The notes beneath the pieces were generated by a model, which was not told the DNA's origin, did not search any database, and was given only the letters and a program-made list of their open reading frames with translations. Below are positions 1-11,999 of a DNA stretch of 64,000 bases, in pieces. A program made the position numbers and the translations under genes. This stretch comes from Antedon mediterranea (lineage: Eukaryota; Echinodermata; Crinoidea; Comatulida; Antedonidae): contig NC_092673.1 of NCBI RefSeq assembly GCF_964355755.1, positions 4,779,001-4,843,000 of the forward strand, written 5' to 3'. Numbering within the stretch: the stretch's first letter is position 1; each line of letters opens with the position of its first letter.

Positions 1-216
1 ATATAGGCCTACCTTCTTTGTCAAACTAGTTTGATAGTGTAGACAGAGCTTAAAACTCAACTAGTTGTTGTGATGTAATACTGTTTGTATTGCACATTGC
101 TGATATACTACTTTATATTTAGAAGTGAAGAAAAGATTTTAATTGGGACAAAAACTAAGCAGGAAATAAATTTTGAAATTAAGAAGCCAGTTTTACTAAA
201 GCCTTTGTTAGCCTAC

Positions 217-3200
217 CTGATAATAAACCAAGTCTGGAGTATTTTCATCCGGTGTCCATACGAACTCAACCGGTTCTGACGGAGTAACACATTCTTCAGT
301 TAATGTCTCGAAATACTCGGCAAAAGTGTCGGAATTATCTGCCTGGTCTTCACCATTACTAACATACGCACACAATGAACCATCTAAAAAGATAAATAGG
401 CATACAATTATCACCGTCTTTATTACGCAGATTATGAACAAATTAGCGAAAGTTAATATTTCTGTATTTATAATTTGGCAAATGTGTTTTGGATATTAAC
501 AATTTGCGATAATATACTTACTGAATGGACCAGCATAAATTTCCAAGTCACCCTAAAAAGAAATGAAAATATTCTATATTTAATCATAATGTAAACTAAA
601 GGCTTGGAAGGACATTCACAGATTTCCCCACATGCTATAACTCAGAATTTAAACAATACTACACACGGTAGGCCTAGATATAAGAAAATCTGCGTCATTG
701 AAAACTAACGTCCCAACCGAGACTCTTTGCTAGACCTTAAGTTGCTACTATAATCTTTTTCATGAGTTTGAAGACAGGGATTTTCCTTGTTCATGTGGTC
801 TCAGAGCAGTGTTACTTTAAGTAAAAGAAAGACACAGCAACAGTAGCAGACAGAATCATTGGTAAAGACTTTAGCATAAACAGTATAGTTATGTAGTCTG
901 TTTATTGTCTTTTTTATGTTAGTCCACCAGTCGACGTTTCGATTTTTGACTAAAAATACAGTAGTTCAAGCTCAAGTAGTATATACGTATGAAACGCCAT
1001 GTACCAAAATGTTACTAATATTAAGTCCAAACTCCGTCTGGAACCCAGACTAACAGTATAGTATGATTACCGGGATTTCATTTGAAGACAATGATGCCAG
1101 TCCACCAGCAGCGTCGTTCGTGATGTAAACCGGGTGATAATCGGCTGGACGTGCAGGATTGGAGCCACCGAATATTCTAAACGTGTAGTTAAGGCCTCGT
1201 TGAACCTTCAGTTCGGGAATGAGTACTCCATTAATGTACAGGGCAATACCCCACCCCGCATTACCTGAAAGAAAATATTTCAATAAGGTTGAACCATTTT
1301 GTATGATTAATATGTAGTGGTATTGGCGTGACGACGACATTATTGATGGCATTGTTGTTCACATAAGAGAACGACGACTGCCGATCAAAGTATTTTCCAC
1401 TGTGCGCATGCGATGATATTCGTTCGTTAATTGCATCCCCACCCGGCCCCGACACTTACCCGTGACGGCAGTGTATCCTCTTTCACCACCCGATGGACCA
1501 ATCTTAACATCAAACGTGGTTATAGTTGGTGGAAGTGTATTAGCAGCCCATGGTTCCAGAGCTGGTGGCTTGTCTCCCGGTGCTAAAGGCTGACACGTAT
1601 TAGAAGCACCTCGACCAAAGTTAATCTGCTTACCATTTCCATTGCTGCCACCTGAAATAGTATTTATATTAATAAACGTTCGGATCGGTTCTCACTTGGA
1701 CGTAACGTAACCACGTAGGCGCAACGCAAATGAAATGGTAAATCGCAAGCCAACGCGTCTTGATTCATCAAATTACTTTCTGTTCATTTACATCATTTTG
1801 TTGCGTCCAATGAGAACCAATCTCTCCGATAAAACCATATTGTATTTTAAACCAAACACTATATATGGGTTTGTGACGCATTGCTTACTATACATTAACA
1901 CCAGTATTGTAGGGCTACAATACCAATAATTCTAGGTCTCATGCTTTGTCATAGAGATATTATGCCTAAACAGTTAGTATTTATCCAGAATCGATGTGCA
2001 CCTGCATTGTACAAATATTAAAATTTAACACAAAACATTTCCACGAACCAGCTTTATGTAAAAACCTATCATTACATTGATGTATTAATATTCATATTTA
2101 CATATTATATAACACCTAAATAAATTCCTGTCATTTGATAGGACGAATGTGGGTCACATGGCGTGCAATAGTACGCACTATTAAACGATCGTTGATATAT
2201 AACCTTTCATCATTCACCTCATGCCATTATTTGTACCATTACACTCATAAACATTCATTATTTGTATTTACCTGTTGGCGTCCTCGTTGCATGTTTAACC
2301 GCACGGCCATCTGGATTAATCGGGCCAATTGCCCATGATATATAAACACTACTATCCACAGGAATAACAATATCAGTTGCATCGCCTGAATGGTAAAAAC
2401 AAGACTTTCATTGCTTGCTTCATCTTATAATTACCGAAGTGGTATTAGGCCGCATCGGTTTTAATTAATTAAAGCCCCATTCCCTACGTTTTTTAGATCT
2501 AATTTAAGATCACAAACTATATTTAATGTAAAAATAATACTATATGGTCCTATTGTGATAACTTTTTTCGTCTTTAAACGGTTAAAAATGTGAAAAATAA
2601 GTCGATTCTAATAATTATAGCGGCCCGCTATAAATCCCAAAATGCATTGCGCGCGGATTGATATTTTTGTTTTTCACCTGTAATTCGCCCACTTTTCGAT
2701 CGATCGTGAGGCCAAAACAAATGGAAGACTCCTAACTTTTCAGCGAAAATACCGGGTTTTCCCCAATTTGTATCAACGGAGTCTGGCAAAAATAGAAAGA
2801 CAATTAATGCAGCAACTATACAACGTCAGGCTAGGTATATAGCTCGCGTACGATGTTCGTACGTTACCGATGTTTACCAGCTAGGCCTACAAAACTAAGC
2901 CTAGCTAGGCTAGGCCTAAGACCGTCCACGAGAGGTCGATCGCCGCGAGCTACTTAGGTAGTGCATTGTTTCTCACTTTTTATCATAATTTACCATAAAA
3001 CGTACATTTAAGACAAGGAATGACATGGTTTAATGTTTTTAAAGTGATATATATGTATTATTTTCCAAAAAACGTCCAAAATTGCAGGGAAGGGGTCTTT
3101 AATGATTTGAAGTGGATTGTTTTACGAACGTCCTTGTTAAACGGATTTTTTAAAACTCCACAATAATCCGGGAGAGATAATTAACAACTGCAGTATTGTT

Positions 3201-6200
3201 ATATTTTGTTTCTTTGGACGCACCTTCACAAGCTGAAGTTTGCCACTGATAAAAAAGTGTATTGCCAATAAATTATTATTATTATTATTATATGCACAAA
3301 TTAAAGTAAGTTCATATTAAGAGATTGTCTTTTCTTACAACCATACGGTAGGCTTATTTGGCATGGAGGAACTCAAAAGATTACCTAAAAAGGCTATCAA
3401 ACCACGCGATATGAAACACTGTAGATTTATTATCGTTTCCTTATTTAGTCAGGGCCTAACTAAACTCTTTCCCGTTTGTATTTTCCACTCTAATAAACAA
3501 GAGATATTTCCGTTAAACCCGAAATAATAATAATAATAATATCACTGTAAATGACGCACCTCATTTTCCCGCTTATTTCGTTATTGCATTAACTTATCTT
3601 TAATTGAATTTTAGTTAGGCCTAGGTCGGAATAGTTATGAGAATACCACCTACCTGTATTAAGCTGTCTTGTGTATTTTATAGATGTAATACCGTCTTTT
3701 ACAGACCCTTCCACATTAGTAACACTATCCGATCCAAGGTTGCTTGACTCTGTATCAGCACAAGCGCCATTACCACCAGAACACTAAAGAACATAATAAA
3801 TGATAATTATTATATCATATCCACTAGTAATATTAATTATACTTTGCTTGACTCTGTATCGGCACAAGCGCCATTACCACCAGAACACTAAAGAACATAA
3901 TAAATGATAATTATTATATCATATCCACTAGTAATATTAATTATACTTTGTTTATATGTTAATAGACGTTTTCGTGCATTATTATTCAAACGTGGTATAC
4001 AGACTTGTATAATACCCTATAGTAACAACAAATATAGCGAAATAAGAGCTGCAGTAAACTACAATTACTGGAGGCAAACTATTGTAAGTTCTCTTTAAAT
4101 AACACTTGTTCATTTGCATAAATTACCTGTGCGTAAGCGTTTAAATTATAATCCACGGCTCGACCTTGCGTCCCGTCAAACCAAGCAACTGTGACGTCAG
4201 AACCGACCATACTTGTCATCGAGTCAGATCCACTAAGACCAAACGCCATATAGGTGTCGGTATCAACCACTCCCTTCAATTCAATGTCAATTGATTGGCC
4301 AGTAACTTGCCAAAATACTTGAAAAGTATCGCTTAATTCTTCACAATTTTCGAGAGATGGTTCTGGCTGAAATATAAATAAATAATAAACAATAATAAGT
4401 CATCTGAACAGACACGAAGTCTGGATGATACATACACACTGAACGATGTATGATGATATCTAAATTGTAGGCCGGCTGGTTTTTTGGGGGTTTTTTTTGG
4501 TAGAAAAAATGTGACTCCACAATGACGGAACACTATTAATATTGAAAGAAACATAATTAATAAATAGCAGATTATTAAATAAGTTATTATAAGTTAAGCT
4601 GTGGTACTCAAAAGTTACTGATTTACAACTTAATCTGAGTTGTAGTCATTACGATACCAATGTAAATGTTGTAGCCTAATCATTATATTAATCAAACTAT
4701 AACAATCAAGTCATATGCCCTCCTCATTATGTATGAGTGGGTTCCAACTCTAGGCCTTACTGATTAACTTCAATTTTGTTTGCTTTGTTTGCAAATGTCG
4801 TATTGAAAATTTGAGTTGAATCAGTATGACATATACGGTACGGTAAATAAATGTATTATAAATTCATACTGTAGGCTGTTGAACTTGTGGAATACCACTT
4901 GGTGGAACTGAAAGTGAACCTGGGACATCAACATCTCCGAAGTTCTGCCTGGCGATTTCACACCACAGGCCGATGTGACCAATATCAAAAACTGTCAGTA
5001 CACCGTCAAATTTTATTGTTATATCTTCACCGTTGTATCTTCTAAGTACCGTGGTTTTACTGAGAAGTAGAATTTACATTATAAATAAAATGTATATGCC
5101 TATTTATTTATAAGCCTACACACTTAGTAGAGGTCAAAGAAAAAGAAGATTCATATTATAGGTTAAATGCGATAATAATCGCCAAAGAATAAGTCTAGGC
5201 CTAAATAGGCCTACATTCCTAAACGGCTCGGGAATCATTATCAAACAGAGGGATAGCTACAGGAGGAACACATTATTTTGTATTGTTGTCGATGGAACAC
5301 GCAAGAATCTGAGCACACCATATTCTGTAGTCGGCCTATCTTTCTGGTACATTCCGTTAAATTCCGTATTATAGTAAACAAGCAAGTGAGTAACATACTA
5401 TACTATGGAAATGTGTACATGCAATTTACCTTCCATTCTCATCTGGGACACGATACCCTGATGTACCTGGTCTTGTTCCTTCACCAACCCAGAAATATGC
5501 AGCTAACAAAAAATAAACACAAATTAGTAGGCCTAAATCGTTTTATTTTTACACTGTTTGTAATGCACTGTTATTTTTTATTCATGTGCCGTATGAGCTT
5601 TTACTTGTAAAAGTTTTTTTTTTATAATTTCAAGTTTTAGCAATGTTCAGCAGGGAGTGGCATCGGGTTTGATGTTGCTTTTAAAACATATTTTTAAATA
5701 TATCTGATTTAATGTCATGTCAATGATAAAAACAATTAAAATTGTTGTATGATAAGAATTGTATTGTTCTTGATGCAGATCATGACATCGTCAGATTTTT
5801 TAAAATATTAATTTCATCGTAACATAATGATTATCTACCTATAGCTCTAGCCTCTCAATGGCCAGATAATATAAGGTGAATTTCAATTAAGCGATTCTCG
5901 GTGCTGTAGTCCTATGTATAATAATGTATATAGACCAATCAAAGGCACATTCTAATACATGCGAACATGTAGGTTACACATGTAATTGAGTTTAAAATCC
6001 GAACACAGCCTAAGATGGATTTGCTTTATGCTTTATAAGCCGTATTGTAGTTATACATTATACGCAAAGTGTGGGCATATGGAATCATAGTTAACTGTTT
6101 TAACTAACCTGGTCCGCGCCCGTCGTAATCTAGATTGACAAACTTCACGGTCTGCGAATCCATAATTATGACGTCATCAGCGTGTACGTCATGAACTCGT

Positions 6201-9200
6201 GGGTTGAAACCAAGAACGCCGAGAGAAAACGGAGCCGGCGGTTGAAAGTTTGACGATATAATGATTTGTCCAAAGTTTGCCTATACAAAGTAAAATAACA
6301 CATGTAGTATTCCTACTAATTCTAAAAGTAATCTGTTGTAGTATTGAAACAATAAAAACACCAATACAATTTTAAGTAACGTTCTTTCTTTGATACAATT
6401 CGAGAAGTATACGTATATTTTAGTAGATCTACCTATTTTCTCGGATCAATGTAAAAGAACGTAATATTATGAAGTAATGAATACAAAAAAAGTAATATAA
6501 AATTATCTGGAACCAACTGAATTTCAAGAAAATATAATAGGCGGAAACAATATTAATCTCTACACTATATTCATAGTCCTCTCCTCACTATTTAAACATC
6601 CTGGATCCGCCAGGAGTGGAGTAAAGCATTTACACAGTTAGTATTTATTGAGTTCTTTTGCTATAACCTTTCTCCGCCAAAAACGGAGGCTTTCTCGCCA
6701 TGTTTACACTATGGCCAAGGGTTTTATACATTTACGTTCACATTGAAGTTCTGTTGGTTTCACGGGATGGAAGACGCACCCGAGGTGTGTGACTTTTGAA
6801 TGAAAAGTTTCACTGGCCTCGCGCAAGTAGGCCTACAACAAATGCCCAAACATATTATATTTTACTAGCGAAGTGATCTCACCGCAAATAGACGACACCA
6901 AATAGAAATCCAGTTATAATCTGTTATCACACGACCCGCTGGCAATCTGAGTATGATGTTGGCGTTTGTGTATGCACCCAACGGATTGTCACTTTTAAAA
7001 TACAATAAAGCATTGATTATTATGTTAAATACAAAATTATATTTTTGCGGTACACCATGTATACTAAGCTTGAATCGCACCGTAAGTGATTTGACCAATC
7101 TCAAGCGATGACATATTCGCTGTCGCTTGTCATTGATCAACTCGCTTGCGTTGCGTCTACGTTCTTGTGTTGCTATAGTGGGAACCAAGCTTTAGTTCTG
7201 AAAAGAACTGTTTCAATCAATAAAACAAAAAAACAATTTTATGCTAGTCTTAAATAGTAAAGATAAGCTTGGACCACTTGGACGCAGCATAAGAACGTGG
7301 CGTAAAGCTAGTGGTATAGCTGGCTAATGCTAATGGTACCGGTAGTGATTATGTCCATTATATGGGCACACACAATTTTGTTGTCACATAAAGTGTATGT
7401 GTATAGTGTAGACAGAGCTTTACAAATCCATCCATCCATTCTTGTTGCCTTCTTAGGTACACCATGTTCTTAAACAAGGGACACGTCTTCTGGAGTAATG
7501 GAAAATTAGGAGCGAATATAAAGTAGAAAAGTCTTAACATACTGTAGGCCTACCTTCCATTTTCATCAGGAATTATTTCTCCACCCGAAGATGGATTAGA
7601 TCCACTTACACCGGCCCAAAAAAATGCATCTATAAATAAAAGAGGAACAGACAATTATTAAGAGGAACGGTAATATAATGAGTTCATGTGCAGTAAAAAA
7701 TGGCAGAGGTCCAATTAATTCAAAGAAAACGATATTAAACACAACGTTTGTATCTACGATCTATAGGAAAAAAAACTAGAAATAGTTCGAATACTATAAT
7801 CCTCATGTTTTTATAAAGCTCTGTCTACACTATCAAACTAGTTTGACAAAAAGGTGTGAAGTGCCCAAATATGATAGTGATATGTCCAAATACGGTAGTG
7901 GTATGACATCATCATGTCCATATATGGGCACATCACATTTTTTTCACATAAAGTTTGATAGTGTAGACAGAGCTTTAAATACAGTAAAAACTAAAAATTC
8001 ATGATGATTTATAATGGTATTTATTCCCCAATTTTACGTTTCAGAATAACGTTCATTCCTGAAGAAAACAATGTTTTAAGACAAATAATAAGAATTCATG
8101 CGACTCTATTGTTGGAAGTGACGCAAAAAATATGTCATTGTTGAAACATATAGGATACTTCAGTTTCGGAAGCACCATTTATTGACACAATGTCAAGGGC
8201 CTTTGAAGTTCTATAAAAGGTAATTAGGGAAATACAAAACTGCTTAATAATCTGGTATAACATTATAATACGGTTTGAAGGGCAAATTTGTTTGCTGGTT
8301 TAAATTGTTAAAAACAGTTTAGAATTAGTTTTGTTGGTTTCTGTCATCAAAAGTATTAAACACTGTATTAAATACTGTAATTGAAGCATTTAATAGAAGA
8401 GGGTGACATTTTCACTTATTATTATTATTATGTGGCCTAGAACCAATATACACACCTGGTGCTGTTCCATCATAGTTAAATCCTCTCACCCATAGTGTTG
8501 TGCTATCAATGGCATGGACACTACCAGAAACGCGATGAGCAAAAGTAGTAAAATCTCCTATTTTCTTGCCAAAATAATTGGCAAATTCCTGTGCATGAAT
8601 AACTTTGAAGGAAAAAATAAATACAGTATTATTTTAAGCAAATTATACAGTTTAATAAACTAGAATTTATATATTTATAAAAAATCAATAAACGTATAAG
8701 CCTAAATGACATAACATTTTGCTTAATGAAAAAGTATCGCAAAGTAGCGGGAAAATAACGCCCGCAGCCTATATGCATTTATAAGGAAATAGCAAACAAA
8801 CATAAAAGTCACATGTTCAAATAACGTTTCTTCACATAGAATCTCTAATCGACCCATGTGGCCGTGTCATTCAGTATCGTTTCCGTGACGTATGTATCAA
8901 TATAATTAGTAAAAGTGCATTGCTTTTGTCAAATGAGGAACCTGTGTTAATGTATTCCAACCAACCCGGCATCCAAAGCCCCTGATCATAACTGGGCCCT
9001 CTGGGAGACCTATCTTGTGACTGAGGGTCGCCCAATAAATTCATCTTCTTTCCTTCTTTAGTTCAACATTATAAAATCACGTCTTTTACTTATCATCTAG
9101 CACACACTGAAGCTGTCTACACTATCAAACTAGTGGTGTGATTTTTTTTTGTCACATTAAGTTTCAAAGTGTAGACAGAGCTTTCATAACATCAGGGAAG

Positions 9201-9665
9201 AGTGAAATTACAATAGGCCTACTTCTCTGATTACATAAACACAATTTTTGGCCTAAATAGTATGACTGTGTCGTGTTCCCGGTCATGAATCGTAAACAAA
9301 ATAAGCCTTGCCTACTTTCATATCTTTGAGTATCAGAAATACCATGCCATGGAGTAAAGAATTTGTCTTTACTCCATCATCCATGGGAATACTGTACTTT
9401 ATCTTACTGACAGCTTATGGAAAGTAAGAGTGCATAGAATGGTTAAAAACTTCCAGAATACCTCAGAAGAGAAACTGTCTGAAGAATACGACCATGTTTG
9501 AATCTTATTCTGATCGATACAGATAATAATATACACTCAACCAATTGTATTTTATATACCCTTATACATAGCATAAGTTAGCCCTACGTGTTTACGATGA
9601 ACAATACAAAACCTACCTGTAAACAAACTCGATACTATGACAATCACCAAATTAAATTTCTCCAT
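217..9665 (-). CDS. Skeletor/Knickkopf-like DM13-DOMON secreted protein (5' part, 14 exons)
   Basis: Coding exons, in transcript order: 9665-9617, 8602-8456, 7629-7554, 6991-6883, 6280-6109, 5502-5430, 5059-4870, 4366-4127, 3783-3654, 2385-2272, 1651-1460, 1264-1071, 552-522, 383-217. All junctions are GT-AG and phases agree, giving 628 codons; the last donor at 217 shows that the gene continues left of the window. Residues 1-16 (MEKFNLVIVIVSSLFT) form a signal peptide. Two DM13 domains follow (about 20-127 and 128-245), each with the pattern DYDG-GP...YFW/FFW...GEGT-like...P-EN-GR and ending in a WC pair (Cys123, Cys242), the proposed redox cysteine of DM13. A DOMON domain covers about 275-435 (WFDG, AIGP, H). 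The region 450-628 carries IGPSGGERGY-AVTG, GWGI-YINGVLIPE, AGPF and TPDLVYYQ, as in Skeletor and Knickkopf C-termini. Fly relatives organise cuticle or spindle matrix; the role here is unknown, probably extracellular and redox-related. Confidence 0.86.
1679..1750. repeat. Fold-back family B remnant
   Basis: GGTTCTCACTTGGACGTAACGTAACCACG followed by GGCGCAACGCAAATG is a degenerate single arm of family B (full copy at 10417-10600), lying in intron 10 of the Skeletor-like gene just upstream (transcript sense) of the 1651 exon. Confidence 0.5.
2471..3100. mobile_element. 630-bp non-autonomous DNA element, copy 1
   Basis: Nearly identical to 13955-14584; I see five substitutions and no length change. 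Imperfect terminal inverted repeats: the left end is AAAGCCCCATTCCCT and the complement of the right end is AAAGACCCCTTCCCT. Both copies are bordered by TTAA, as for piggyBac or Kolobok targets. There is no transposase frame. It lies in intron 9 of the Skeletor-like gene. An internal inverted motif, CGTACGATGTTCGTACG, and several AGGCCTA motifs are present. Confidence 0.75.
3213..3292 (+). repeat. Retroelement 3'-tail-like fragment ending in (ATT)n
   Basis: The motifs TTGGACGCACCTT, TGCCACTG and CCAATAAA run straight into an ATT microsatellite. The same arrangement occurs at 14725-14797. A polyadenylation-like AATAAA followed by a short tandem tail is typical of 3' ends of non-LTR retroelements, but no reverse transcriptase was seen. 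Confidence 0.4.
3741..3948. repeat. 104-bp tandem duplication spanning a splice acceptor
   Basis: Unit 1 is 3741-3844 and unit 2 is 3845-3948, with one visible A/G difference. Read on the minus strand, each unit contains intron sequence, the acceptor CTTTAG and the first 43 nt of the DOMON exon that starts at 3783. The copy at 3845-3948 lies in the preceding intron and so forms a decoy acceptor plus partial exon upstream of the real one. Confidence 0.9.
7060..7194. mobile_element. Fold-back family B, degenerate copy
   Basis: The right arm (CGCTTGCGTTGCGTCTACG ... AGTGGGAACCAAGCTTTA) is well preserved and the left arm is eroded. The centre has the family motif TTTGACCAATCTCAAGCGATG. It lies in intron 3 of the Skeletor-like gene, about 70 bp upstream of the exon at 6991-6883. 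A further single-arm scrap is at 7265-7310. Confidence 0.6.
7818..7975. mobile_element. Fold-back family A, full copy
   Basis: Terminal inverted repeats GCTCTGTCTACACTATCAAA... and ...TTTGATAGTGTAGACAGAGC enclose a centre with repeated 'cccaaatatggtagtgatatg' and 'tccatatatgggcacatcac' motifs. Most family A copies are flanked by TA, often inside TTAA. There is no coding capacity. It lies in intron 2 of the Skeletor-like gene. Partial copies nearby are at 1-54 (cut by the window edge) and 7340-7424 (right half only). Confidence 0.8.
9111..9184. mobile_element. Fold-back family A, internally deleted copy
   Basis: Only about 74 bp: both terminal repeats survive, but the central tandem motifs are gone, leaving a nearly bare hairpin. 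It lies in intron 1 of the Skeletor-like gene. Confidence 0.65.
9617..9665 (-). CDS. Exon 1 of Skeletor-like gene (signal peptide)
   Basis: ATG at 9665 opens a 16-codon hydrophobic leader, MEKFNLVIVIVSSLFT, and the exon ends in phase 1 at ACAG|GTAGGT. The next exon (8602) begins TT, giving Val at the junction, then ..HAQEFANYFG. This is the only ATG found with a leader and a donor in the correct phase, so it was chosen as the start. Confidence 0.8.
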
Positions 9666-10416
9666 TTTGTAAATATCTGTCGTATGAACAACACCAGTCT
9701 GTAACACTTGTAACAATAGCACCAACTATTATAGTCAGTCATACGTCATGCATCAATTGTTTAAATACCTGTTATCTGATTCGTCGGTAAAACCAAACAA
9801 ATAATCTAACGTGACTAAGCAAAACAAATGCAGAAAAGATACGCCTACCAGAACAATATGGTAATTTATTGTCAATAAACAAGAAAATAAATATAATATT
9901 TGTTACAATCGTATACCAGTTATATATAAAACTAAATATTTCTTACAAAAAACCGCTCACCTTTTTTGACGTAACACTTTTAAACGATTGTTCTTTCTTC
10001 ATTAAATGATGCTTTTTTTAAAATTGATATTCTATTTAATAATTTAAGAAATAATGATTTAGGCCTATTATGAAATATTTTTGTTTAAAAATCAGTAGTA
10101 AACATTTTGTGTAACGTAAAGATAGTCTGAAATTAGCAAAACACTATAATATTAACTGCCTAAGGATGTTTAAAAAAAATGTAATTTCCACAATTAATGG
10201 CTGTTTTTCACTAAGCTCGTAGTTTTAGTATCAGTAAAAGTATGATCAACATAAATAGACAATTTTGAGAAAAAACATTTTACGTAGGCCAATGATCAAC
10301 ATTGCATTTAATAACTGATCACTTTCTTATTTTACTAGTTACTAAGATCAATAACTTCCCTTTGAAATACTATCTCAGTGTAAGTGAATCCATTTACGAG
10401 AAATCCTTAATTCTCT

Positions 10417-10600
10417 AAAGCGTGGTTCCCACTAGCGACGCAACACAAGGACGTAACGCAACGCAAGGGAATTGACCAATCACAAGCGATGGCTTATTCG
10501 CTTGTGATTGCTAACTGTCTATAACTTCGCTTGTCATTGGTTAAAACGCTTGCGTTGCGTTTACGTCCTTGCGTTACGTTCAAGTGGGAACCAAGCTTTA
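10417..10600. mobile_element. Fold-back family B, well-preserved copy
   Basis: The ends are AAAGCGTGGTTCCCACTAG and AAGTGGGAACCAAGCTTT with flanking TA. Arms carry GACGCAAC / GGACGTAACGCAACGCAAG and their complements, about 45 bp each. The spacer has CAATCACAAGCGATGG-type motifs. It is non-coding and probably a Tc1/mariner-like MITE, judging by the TA target. Confidence 0.75.
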
Positions 10601-11459
10601 TATCAAGCCTCATTCGCCAAACTACTGTAGTTGATGAGCCCAAATATGGTATTGATATGACATTGTTGTATGGGCAGGGAGATACAGTAGGCCTACGCAA
10701 TTCAATAAAACTTTATTATCCCAAACTTCGGGGGAATTTCATTTGCTGTTATAGACCAAAGATTCATAAACAAGCACAAGCACAAAACCAAATAGTACAC
10801 CAATAACATCAGGTTCATATTTGCACAGCATTGTCTTTTTAGAGTACCATTGTAGGATATAACTGCAGTAGAAATAAATGATTTATTATATCGCTCAGTG
10901 TTTATTTTTCTCATGATCTGCAGGAGGACCAACATTTGAGAGTATTTGGAACGAGAATGAATTTATCCTTCATGATATTTCTAATCTTATTTAAAATAAA
11001 GTCGTTTTTAAACAATCCAGTGGTGTGACTTGATTGCTTATAATCTTACTGGCTTGGTTAGTGATTCTATTTTCTTATCACTTTCTCTCAAAGAATTTTC
11101 ATGACATAATAGAATACTTTGTACAATGGATTTATAATAAAGAATTGATTTTATCATCAACTTTTTTTTTATCTTTTGTGGTTAACCACCACCTTTATTC
11201 ATTCAATGTTACATAAAAAACAATTACAGAACTCATATTATAAGTTTACATTATTTTCTGCCTATTTTTTTGTTATGTTATCTATTGCATATTTAATAAA
11301 AAGTTGTTTACTTATGAAACGTTAGTTATCATAATTTGTGTGTCTTTCAGTTTATATATTTGTATATACATATAATATCAATACATTCACACGCATATAT
11401 ATAGAAATACGTCATACTATATATCAAATATAATATAATTAAAGAATAATAATTTTTAT

Positions 11460-11612
11460 CTAATTTTAACAATTTTTAGCCTCTTAACTTTTCGTGTGTG
11501 TTTTTGTAAATTGTATTTTATATTTTTGTATTTTGCCAGTTTTCAAATCACATTTCTGTTTTTTAAATGGACAATAAAGTATATATGACTATGACTATGA
11601 CTATGACTATAA
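11460..11612 (+). repeat. Retroelement-like 3' tail with (TATGAC)n
   Basis: An AT-rich stretch ends in GGACAATAAAG followed by ATATGACTATGACTATGACTAT. An AATAAA-type signal plus a short tandem tail resembles CR1/L2-like LINE ends. No reverse-transcriptase frame was seen. Confidence 0.4.
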
Positions 11613-11999
11613 ATCCAAAGGCAAATTTCTGAAAAAAATGACAATGCTGTGGGTATCAGTGGCTGGATCTCAATGGAGATACAAAAAAAAAGCGCGAAAA
11701 GCTAAATCAAAACGATAAAGTAAACAGCCAGAAAAGTTAGCAGAGCTTTCGGGCAAACACTAGCCCTTCATCAGTGCAAGTGAAGGAATTTGGATAACGT
11801 CATAGCATAAAATATATATATATACATACACACACTTGCACTGATGAAGGGCTAGTGTTGCCCGAAAGCTCTGTTAACTTTTCTGGCTGTTTTACTTCTC
11901 GTTTTGATTTAGCTTTTTGCTTTTATTTTGTATCTCCATTGAGATCCAGCCACTGATACCCACAGCATTGTCATTTTTTCAGTAATTTGCCTTTGGATT
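11609..11999. mobile_element. Long inverted repeat with CTGATGA...GAAA hairpin motif
   Basis: Two arms of roughly 190 bp (about 11609-11815 and 11826-11999) are reverse complements: ATCCAAAGGCAAATTTCTG at the left mirrors TTTGCCTTTGGAT at the right. Each arm holds 'cactgatgaagggctag...gcccgaaagctctg', a short hairpin bounded by CTGATGA and GAAA. This recalls the hammerhead ribozyme motif reported in Penelope-like retroelements. A broken relative lies at 25941-26240. No coding sequence is present. Confidence 0.6.

Noticed and set aside
5278-5610. 110-codon plus-strand frame
   Set aside because: Antisense to a DM13 exon (5502-5430) and its introns; no independent support.
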